This document shows, one piece after another, positions 22,868 to 32,187 of a stretch of DNA of 64,000 nt (the first letter of the stretch is position 1; the number at the start of each line of letters is the position of its first letter). Below the pieces are notes generated by a model. The model was not told where the DNA came from. It searched no databases and saw only the letters and a list, made by a program, of their open reading frames with translations. The stretch is taken from NCBI RefSeq assembly GCF_000203795.2, contig NW_006281099.1, forward strand, positions 62,001 to 126,000, read 5' to 3'. The position numbers were made by a program, and so were the translations under genes. This DNA comes from Batrachochytrium dendrobatidis JAM81 (Eukaryota > Chytridiomycota > Chytridiomycetes > Rhizophydiales).

Positions 22868-25188
22868 ATGTCAGTAGTAGGCACATCTTATGGGACTCGA
22901 AGTCATATTGAAGGCGAAGTTCATAAACTCCCAAAAATCTCCAAACGCTCCATATACGATAAAATAATTTACAGCCTGGATGTTCTTGTTCCAGAAGATG
23001 AAGATGAAGAGATATTTGTTCCAAGAGACTCGTTTTTACAGCAGGTGCATCACGGTCATGTTCATAGATGGCGAGTACAGCGCAATACCAACCGTAATTT
23101 ACCCGAATATCTTACAGACCATTTGTCTTTGGATGAGCCCTATATTGTTATGCATGAAAAGAAAGGACTATTGGCTGCATTTGATTTGGCAAGCCCGTTT
23201 TTAAAAAAATGGGATGCTTTGTCGTTTGCCTTGTTGGTTTTTACTGCTTCTGTTACGCCTTGGGAAACTGCGTAAGTTGTATTGTTCAACTATGGATTTT
23301 GATGTTATACTGAAACTTGAAGTGTGATTTAATTTGAAAATATCTAACAAGTTCAATTTATTTTTGCCTGATTTGATCGTGGTTCATATATTTTCCAAAA
23401 TGTGAACCGTTAGATTTATAAATGGACCTCTTCAGATTAATGTTTTATTTCTGATCAACATCCTGGTGGATTTGGTTTTTTTTACAGACATGTTTGTGCA
23501 AATGCGTACACCTTACCGAGACTCTCAAACAGGAAAGCTTGTTCGAGACATATCTCGAATTTCAACCAAATATCTACGCACATGGTTCTTTATCGATCTC
23601 TTGTCTGTTATTCCTTTTGAACTTCTTGAACTTGTCAAAAATGGCAAAACGGACTTATACCAACTACGATTGTTGAGGTTTTTGAGACTAGCTCGACTAT
23701 TAAAACTGATTCGGGTGTTTAGAGCGAGTCGAAAACTCAAACAATGGCAAGTTCAAGGTGGGCTCAGAATGACAACCGTGCAGGTTTTAACTGTAAGTAG
23801 AACAGCCAAATCAAAACTTTGAGCATTTGTCTCGAGTCAGACTTTTTGTCATCTCAATCGCCTGGTGGTGTATATGCATAGCTGATCGTTTAGTATTCAT
23901 TGATTAGACTATCATCACAACTTTATTTGCTATGCACTGGCTAGCATGTGGATACAGAATATGTGCCGAAGGTTCAGATACCAGTGTCCCAGCAGGCTGG
24001 GTTGCCGCATACCTAAAATCAATCAACTCAACCACAGCAAACATATGGGAAATATACTTTGTTTCCATGTATTGGGCAGCCTCTGTCATTAGTCTTGTAG
24101 GAAATAATTCTAGCTTTTTAGCAGCTGGGAGTTTGGCTGAGTGGATCTATTCCACTTTCGCGTATATTGCTGCATATTGGCTTGCTGGATATTTTATTGC
24201 CAGAACAGCCAATTTCTTGAGTTCTTCAGGCAGTGTTAAAATGAACCAAGAGGTTTTGGTCGATGATTACCTTGGCATGCTTGATTCTCTCAAGCTTGAT
24301 CGACGACTAAAGCAAAAGGTAAAAGAAATCAATGTTACTAGCGTCTATTATGTTGAGTTGATTTAAATCAAACTATTGAGCACTATATATTGCAAATACG
24401 TTTGAATTCCCCATCGCATAAACTAACAGCACAAACTAATACTGTAGGTGTTTGAGCACTTGGCAGATCATTTTTCAGCACAAACCAATCAACGTCAAAC
24501 AAAAATGCTGCGGGATCTTCCTGTTTCTCTTCATGGCTTTATAGCGTTGGAAATGTTTCTTCCTTTTATAGAGAGTATTCCATACCTGGAAGTATTTATT
24601 GATAGAGATCCACAAATGATTCAAGATATTTGCCGATTAGTGGAAATCCGTACATGTGCATCAAACAACTTTTTGTTCACTGAAGGCTACGATGGAATAT
24701 ACTTTATTGAACATGGCATTGTAGCTATTGAAGGTCAAGTTTATCCAAGGTAAACGTGATGATTCTTGTAAAGATGCTGGAGTTGACACTAATGTGCAAC
24801 AGTGTTGCGTGATTCTGATTCTAATTGATGTACATTCAATACATAAACATTTAGCGGCTCACTTTTTGGAAGAACAGTTCTTCGAGAAACAATCAAAAAA
24901 AACGAATGCCGTGCTCTCACCGATGTGCAATATTTTGTGATTCCACGTCAAGATTTTATCGCTATAATGGACAAATTTCCCAAAATCAAATATTATGCTA
25001 AACGATGGACAGCATGGCAGCTTGTTAGAGATTATATTCACACTTATACAAAATTGTATTTCACTGCAGCTAAACGTGGAGCAAAGTTATCTCCGCCTTT
25101 GCTATCGCGAAGACCAAATATGGCCGAAGATGAGCTGGATGATATTGATATAGCTGTGCTAGATCATATAGCCGATACTGGATTTTGA
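22868..25188 (+). CDS. Voltage-sensor cation channel with C-terminal cyclic-nucleotide-binding-like domain
   Basis: Six-helix channel of the EAG/CNG/HCN superfamily, acting at a membrane. Exons 22868-23271, 23414-23792, 23908-24318, 24448-24749 and 24855-25188 give 609 residues. S1 is near 115-135, S2 LFLINILVDLVFFTDMF, S3 WFFIDLLSVIPFELL, and S4 an Arg ladder (LRLLRFLRLARLLKLIRVFR). S5 starts at residue 262 (TIITTLFAMHWLACGY). The pore loop is YFVSMYWAASVISLVGNNSS, then S6 EWIYSTFAYIAAYWLAGYFI. The selectivity filter TTVGYGD of K+ channels aligns with SLVGNNS (323-329). The C-linker and CNBD follow (FTEGYDGIYFIEHGIVAIEG, SLFGRTVLRET); the phosphate-binding Glu of FGE is Arg. Ion selectivity and ligand gating are therefore uncertain. 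Confidence 0.88.
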
Positions 25189-25483
25189 AAACATTTGAAT
25201 AATACTAATTGATTGAGTCATAGTGATTTTCTACATCCTGCCCTTCATTAAAATAAAAATTTAGAATTGCAAGTAAAAATATTGTGTATTGATACGTCCC
25301 AATATGGATTCAATATAGATTCAGTACGGTATTAGTTTAGTGCGTTTTTAAATTTTGCACTAGAATATATTTACCAAAGTTTTTAGAATGATGCTGGTTC
25401 ACAAACTAAACACATTCCTAAATTGTGCACGATTATAAAGGCCTATTCATTCAGAGTCTACATTTTCTCAACATCATTGAATT

Positions 25484-25882
25484 TATCGCCATATTCACGT
25501 AAAATGAACCACTAAACAAGTGTCGAATATATAATAAACAGTCATGTCTGATTGGTGCCAGTTCCCACTAAATTTACTAAACATTATGCTCTGAACGAAT
25601 TTTCAAAACTACACATCTGCTCATTTGTCATGGTCTGCCAGCCGTTCAACAAACACTGATGTCACGAGGTAGAATTTCGTATTGTTCATTCTTAAACCCT
25701 GCAGAAAACTGCTTTAGTAAAGAATAGATTTGTTTGTCAAACAATTCCAAATAAAAAATGATAATGTACTGAAGAAGCAATTGATGTTTAGTGGAAAGCG
25801 CACGAATCTCCAACCATTGTTTATTTCCAAGCGAGAGCAAGTTGCTGAAAAATAGTGTTCCATTTACGTGAGTACGGCTGTA
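25484..25882. mobile_element. TIR element copy 3, both ends present
   Basis: The left end (TATCGCCATATTCACGTAAA, about 25484) and right end (AGTGTTCCATTTACGTGAGT ...CGGCTGTA, ending 25882) are inverted and TA-bordered; about 399 bp. On minus, CGTGACATCAG (about 25665) may be a decayed remnant of the RDVNAA block seen in copy 1. A stretch near the left end (GGTGCCAGTTCCCACTAAAT) matches copy 1 (GGTGCCAGTTTCCACCACAT). The surrounding 25189-26361 holds no gene. Confidence 0.75.
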
Positions 25883-26361
25883 AACTCATTTTTACCAATA
25901 CTTGACAATAGTTGTTGAACAAGCATCACAACTGGTGCGCTGCATTTTCTGATCGCCATCAATCATGCAGTGAGTGGCAAACAATAGTAAAACAAAATAA
26001 CGTGGATATTTCAATTGAAAAGCATATACGTGGTATCCATTCTCATGTTTGACTACATTAGTATTGCATGCTAATACGCGCAGGAGTGGGTGAGTATTGG
26101 CAGGGGATGGAGAAACTGGTTGATTTAAAATTAAGACTTGAAGCAAATACACATTTATATATATTGAAATTGATATTGTTTTGAAAAATACTTTTCGATT
26201 CATTGTCTTGATTCATATACCAGTCGAGCTATTTAATTCCTCTGATCATCAAAACATTACTTTTTGACTCGTTTGTCATTAACGTACGACAGCACTTTGA
26301 GGTTGCAGCACTCTTCAACAGCTTGAAACTCATTAAGAATCGTCTATAGTGCAGTACGAAT

Positions 26362-29256
26362 ATGACAGAAAAGGCAAATTTTCAAAAGGTAACAGCCGAT
26401 GGACAATCTCAGGACAACCAAGCCAATGTCTTTTTAGACCATTCAACCAGCAGCCACTGCAACAATGACGAGTCACTTGGTGAGCATCTTCAAACTTCAA
26501 AAAACCAAAACAATATGACTCAGCAAGGATATGGGCCACATAATCAATCAGATTTAATTGTTATCACTGATGTGTCTGACACCGAATTAAACTCTGGACG
26601 CGAACAAGAATCAACTTCTATGCTACTCAACAGGGCGAATCAAGAAGACTCTACTAACCAGTCGCCTGCAGGTTCCATAGCAGAAAAAAAATCCGTCTGC
26701 AGTGATATTCATCCTGCACAGCAAGCTCAAACCGAAATAGGTCAAAGTGGGAGTGCAGTAACTGATGGGTGTTTACGATTTCGATTGATTCCAGTCAGCG
26801 ATACACCTGGTCGACCTGTTGTAGGTGACGTGTTGGAGCGGTCTGTCAAAGAAGGTGTAACATTACGGATTGGAAGACAGGTTGTACGAGATGGACAGCC
26901 TATAGCTACTAATTCTCGAGGCAATAGAGCTCCTACTGATAGCGACATTTGGTTTATTTCAAAAGTTGTGAGTCGTATACATGCTGAAATGTGGGTCAAG
27001 GACACACAGGTATGTCATTTGTTTTTTAGTATTTATTAAACTAGTATGCAAGCCATCAACCAAATCTTGGTTATTTATTGCTGGTACTTCAACCTTTGAT
27101 AACATACTGTAATTCTATCGATATTGACCAAATCGCTTTTGTTTGCATTTAAATATCGACTTGATACTATTCGTCCAAATAAAAACATAACCACTCTGTT
27201 CGCGCTTGATCGCTGCTGGATATTTACCAAATAGCTGTATATCAAGGATATTGGAAGCTCATCGGGCACATTTCTTAACAAAATGCGTCTGAGTCCATCA
27301 GGAAAAGAAAGTCGTCCCTATCCTATGAAGGAAGGCGATGTTTTACAGTTTGGAGTCGACTTTAAAGGAAAAATTGAAGGTAAATTTTAAATCGCGAATT
27401 GTGTAATTCTGAATATGCTAGAGGATCAGTCGATAGATGCAAGACGGTTGTGTGAATTGTATCAATAGTTTTCAAGATTGTGCATATTGATGATGATATG
27501 ACCAAACACTCACATCAATGGTATAAATATACCAACTCATTATTTATGCATAGACGTTTACAAATGCGTGATGCTCAAGGTTGGATTTTTTGGTCAAAGT
27601 TGGGCATCTCAACGGCAAAAGGAAAACCCAGCAAGGTACGAGCTATCAAACCACTTTTGTTCATCCAAGCTGTTTTCATTTTGATCATGTCAACAAAAGT
27701 CGTGTAAACATAAATCTGCATTACACAATTGATTAATATTTGAGTTTAATCTGATTGTGAATCCTAGATTTACTCAAGCACTCAAGGCGTTACTTTCAGC
27801 AACTAACCCATATGCAACCAAATCGTCAAAGGAGGACGATGACAACAGTCCAGCAGAATGCTGCATCTGTATTGGTGCAATAGCACCATTTCAGGCCATA
27901 TTTATTGCTCCGTGTTCTCATTGCTACCATTACAAGTGTGTTGCGACACTACTTCCTCAATCAGCCATGTTTCAATGTCCACTATGTCGGCAGGTTGCAA
28001 ATTTAACCGCGTCCGTTAGTAGCGAGTCCTTGCAGGAAAAGTTGGTAGTGTATGATGCACAACAAATTGTGGTGGGACAAAAGGATTTTTCAGGGCATAC
28101 CGCAAGCCATGGAAGTGGAGGAGATTATGAAATTGATGCCGAAGCACATACAGATGGACATGCGGCCGATACATCTGGACTCAATACTAGATCTACAAAT
28201 GTATCCACTGGATTTTTTTCCAGTCTGAGGCGCAAAAGTGGGAACGAAGCCTCTGCAGGTGCACCGGATCTCAACTCGTCTGGATCAGCAATAGTTGGAA
28301 CGTCTTTGGCACTTTCTGCTCCTAATCCTAATATTCAAACTACTTCAATTGCATCTAATTCTGGATCTGGAAGCAACCGGCGTCGTAGTTTTACGGCCAA
28401 AGCAGAGCATTTGTTTGAAAGTTTAAAACTTGGTGGACGAAAAACCAGTGGTGACCCTCCTTCTCGGATCCAAGTAGGCGAACATTCCGCTGGTCGATCC
28501 AATCTAGAGAATGGTAGCATTTCACCTCGATTGGATGAAGAGGAATCGTCGGAAACTCAGCAACGTGGCAGTCCTGCCAATGCAGTAGCGCCAGAACGTA
28601 AAGGACGAAAACGAACTCTTTCAATGAAGATTGGACAATTTTTACTCAAGACAAGCGGTAACTCGACAAATGGAGGCGAAGAACCAAGATCGGCAACTAC
28701 ACCGCATTCTCAGTTTAGCCATAATATTCCACTACCTCGTAGTTCAATGAGCACAAACCAACCCGAAAATGGATTACGAGAGAGTTCCGGTGAGCATCAA
28801 AATTCAATCTGTGCATCTGGTGAACGTAAGCAGCTTGAAAATGCATCTCAAAGTTTGACAAATACTCAGAATCTACCACCATTACCGAATGCAAATATAC
28901 CAATTGGAAACGAACAAATTTCGATTTCAATTAATTTGCAAGCACCCAAAGACGAAAACAGTGTTGAGATCTCAGTTCAAGAAAACATTACAACATTACA
29001 AGAATCTGAAGAAGAAACGCTTGTCATGAAGCGTAATCGAACGTACGGAACAAGATCAGGGGACGGTTTATTTATGGATGGTGGAGAAGGAACAGGACCA
29101 CAATCTTCACGTATTCCACGTATTCAGCATAATGACATGGCGGTATTGGTACAGCATGCAGAAGAAGTTGAAACAAGTGATCATCCTACAGCATCAACAA
29201 GTCAATTGGTGGATAATCAAGCTTTACAATTGATCGACACTCGACTTTTTATCTAG
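26362..29256 (+). CDS. FHA-RING ubiquitin ligase, Dma1/Chf-like
   Basis: Dma/Chf proteins are E3 ligases of the mitotic-exit, septation and spindle checkpoint; the FHA domain reads phosphothreonine. Exons 26362-27009, 27235-27379, 27469-27635 and 27745-29256, 823 residues. After a disordered N-terminus, FHA blocks are RFRLIPV, LRIGRQV, ISKVVSRIHAEMWV, YIKDIGSSSGTFLNKMRLS and GDVLQFGVDF. The RING-H2 near 358-400 is ECCICIGAI ... APCSHCYHYKC ... FQCPLCRQ, a full Cys/His set. The last acceptor was placed at 27744 because FNLIVNPRFTQALKALLS then joins in frame; the alternative at 27767 does not. The long C-terminal tail (about 400 residues, Ser/Asn-rich) is unusual for Dma1. Confidence 0.85.
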
Positions 29257-29264
29257 AATTCTAT

Positions 29265-29600
29265 TACAGTCGTATTCACGTGGAATCAAACACTAAACAA
29301 GTGTCAAAATACATAATAAACAATCTCATCCAATGATAATTTATTGGACATTTGTTTTCTGACGAATGCCCAACGCTACACTCACGACTAAACACGGTTT
29401 ACCAGCCGTTCAGCAAACAGTAATGCCGCGAGGTCGAGTTTCACATTGTCTATTCTTAAACCCTGTTGAGAATCATTTTAGATGATAAAAAATGGGTTTA
29501 TTTGTTGAGCAATCCCAAACACAGTGATGATGTTTATTGAAGTAATCGATTTCTAGTGAATCAAACTGACGGAAAAATAAAAAGTATAATTTTTATAACC
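29265..29600. mobile_element. TIR element copy 4, right end lost
   Basis: The left inverted repeat TACAGTCGTATTCACGTGGA starts at 29265, eight bases after the FHA-RING stop codon. Inner sequence CGTTCAGCAAACAGTAATGC and the preceding GGTTTACCAGC match copy 3. No right repeat is found; the boundary near 29600 is approximate. The rest of 29257-29724 is presumably the NoxR promoter. Confidence 0.65.
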
Positions 29601-29724
29601 AAATCGACAAGCTTGCGGTGGCGCAGATGAATAAATTGGGAGACACTCGACAATGTCTCACCCGTCGTTTACACAACAACCATTTTATTGCAGCTGTTCT
29701 TGTGCATCCGTGCATTACACACAC

Positions 29725-31800
29725 ATGGCTTTAAAGGTAGGAGACATTACAGCACCATGCAAGTCCACTTCTGTTCTCTTACTAAACTGTCTCATGCTAT
29801 AGGAACAATTGGCTCAGTGGTCTAAAGCATTGGACTATTGGGACACTAATGACTTTTTTGGTGCTTACGAGCAGTTTGTGGTAAGTTAATTCTACTCTAG
29901 CGAGTCGATTCACTGACTTTCTGTTGATTTATGCCATCAACTTCATTCTACTCATTGTTGCAGTAGGGGAGACAATCAATTGGCTATAAAGTGATGTATC
30001 AATCTTGAAACTGCAGTTATCTGCCTTGATACCAGCACGTTGATGTCTGAGCTCACATTGTCTTGACCTCAAGTCTAATCTCGTCTTCAATCGATGATGG
30101 AATCAAGCCCATGTTTTGATATTTCTTATTCTACATTGTTTCGGACTCTGTCGGCATCATTCATGACGGAGTCTGATGAGTCATGATGGCACAACCTCAC
30201 TCATCACCATAGATCGTCATTTTATCATTAATTTATTCTTTTGTATATTCGTTTAGAGCTTTGCTGATTTTGCCAAGATTCACTATAATGTCGGCATGTG
30301 TGCCATGCGCACCAACAACCTAGATGAAGCAGTACGTTTCCAATCTTGTCATGGATGCTATTCTAGCTTTAAAATATACTTATCCTTTCTATCTACGCCA
30401 TTCAGATTGCTGCATTTAGCAGGGCAATCACTCTAGATGAATATCTGTCTGTAGCATATATGCAAATTGGTATCTGTCAATACCACATGGGTGAATTTGA
30501 CGAAGCCCTTGCTAATTTCGAAGAGTCTTTTAAAATGCTCCGAGGAAACTTTTTTATTGACTATACCCAACTTGGAATGGAATTTCAGGTGTTTGCCTGC
30601 CATGCCATCTTTAACATTGCACTATGTCATCTACAGCGCGGGGACACAGAGCGTGGTGTGCGGTATATATCAGAAGCCATCAAAGCGGTACCTGTTGACT
30701 CTGACTTTGTTCCAGGTATGATTTTGGTTTATTTCCATATCAGTATTTATTTTATTCTAATCCAAATGGAAACGCTTGTCATAATAGATATAGCAGACAT
30801 TGAAGAGGCAGAAAGATTGGGTGAGAATGCAGCGGATACCATTATGCCGTATGAAGTGCCTCCAAACTTGGTGTTTCGGCCACAGGAAGATAATTTGAGA
30901 AATGCTGAGCGTGTCGATTATCTTGGACAATCCAAGGTAGTTGCTAGCGTGAATGCTACAGACAATTACACTGGATTTTCTGGAAAACTCACACGAGATT
31001 TAACCCTTCTTAGTCGGTCCAAAAAAAAGGATGCCAACTCTGGTGCAGCCAAAGAAGCAGCACTAAAGTCACCCGCATCATTTTCTGCAGCTCAAACCAC
31101 TATTGCTCAATCTAATACGATTCGTGTAAATCGTAAACCTTCAGTCACAAGTATATCCCGAGAGCCCATCCAAGAAGGCTATGAGCAGACAATCACAATG
31201 AGCCGATCAAATTCAGCAACAACCAGTCGAAAATATATACCACGACGACTGTCATCCAACAACATATCTGCCAACACAATACCTGGTGCTTCGCGAGTAC
31301 CTGGTACACTTTCACGAGCACCATCGGCCCCACTATCACGCGAAGGCTCAGGATCAGGACAACAACTAGAATTCCCATTGCGTACATTGAGATCGGCAGG
31401 TGGAAGTTCTCGTATGGGTCTAGGAGATACTCAAAACAATGTGGATACTGCAGCTGAACGTCTCAACAGTCTCACCATCAATAACAATGATCTTCCAGCT
31501 TCTCCAGCAATCAAGCTAACTACTTCAAATCGAAGCAACGTATCGACAGATTCCATCAAAGTCAAATGCCACTATATCGAATCTAGGTTTATTGTTGTTC
31601 CTATAAACATTTCGTTTCGAGACCTACGTGAACGAGTATCAGCAAAGTTTGGCGTGCAAGGTTTACTAAGCTTAAAATATAAAGACGAGGAAGAATTCAT
31701 GACCATGATGGTGAATGATGATGACTTGGATGAAGCAGTGGCAGTATCTGCTCAGGGACGATTGGAACTATGGTGCTTTTTGTTGGATCCTCCAAAGTAA
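29725..31800 (+). CDS. noxR: NADPH-oxidase regulator NoxR (p67phox-like, TPR plus PB1)
   Basis: Cytosolic activator of the Nox flavocytochrome, working with Rac. Exons 29725-29736, 29803-29880, 30257-30331, 30406-30715 and 30788-31800, 495 residues. The start (MALK-EQLAQWSKALDYWD) matches the NoxR/p67phox N-terminus. TPR repeats cover about 5-160 (FADFAKIHYNVGMCAM, AYMQIGICQYHMGEFDEAL, IFNIALCHLQRGDTERG). A disordered Ser-rich middle follows. The PB1 domain is C-terminal (IKVKCHYIESRFIVV, LSLKYKDEEEFMTM, DDDLDEAV). The 72-nt intron 30716-30787 is a multiple of three without a stop, so its retention would insert 24 residues. Intron 29881-30256 is long (376 nt). An upstream in-frame ATG at 29653 is possible but less family-like. 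Confidence 0.88.
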
Positions 31801-31889
31801 TTTTTTGGTTGTATATTCGATAGTTGCAGTTTTGGCTTGAGAAATGAAATAGGTATCGGCTCAACCATTTAAGCAAACATACCATAATT

Positions 31890-32059
31890 TACTGTCGTAC
31901 TCACGTAAATGAAATATCTCATCTTTCAATGCTTTTTGAATTGAAGATGCTAATGAGTAGCAAGGTGGAAAGAATATGTAAACATTGTTTATTTCAAAGC
32001 AAGAGGAATCACTGCAAGATAAATAAAAAGTGTTTCATTCTACGTAAATACGGCTATAA
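31890..32059. mobile_element. TIR element copy 5, short complete copy (170 bp)
   Basis: Left TACTGTCGTACTCACGTAAA at 31890 and right AGTGTTTCATTCTACGTAAA ...CGGCTATA, ending near 32059, are inverted repeats bordered by TA. The internal sequence TTGTTTATTTCAAAGCAAGA and CTGCAAGATAAAT is common to copies 2, 7 and 9. It lies between the convergent 3' ends of noxR and the C2H2 gene. The rest of 31801-32187 contains no gene. Confidence 0.8.
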
Positions 32060-32187
32060 ATCAACCTCTTCAAAATATACAGGATTCAAAACTAAAAGAT
32101 TGAGTAAAACGACTATTGGTTAATTTGATCATGTGAGGAATGGAAAGAGCCATGCAGCAGAATGTACGGCAACACCTACAAGCAACG

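Noticed and set aside
27636..27767. Use of the acceptor at 27767 in the FHA-RING gene.
   Set aside because: It breaks frame with the strong donor at 27636; the acceptor at 27744 keeps frame and adds FNLIVNPRFTQAL.
29812..29832. tRNA-like D-arm sequence (TGGCTCAGTGGTCTAAAGC).
   Set aside because: It is coding sequence of noxR exon 2, and no acceptor stem or T-arm can be folded around it.
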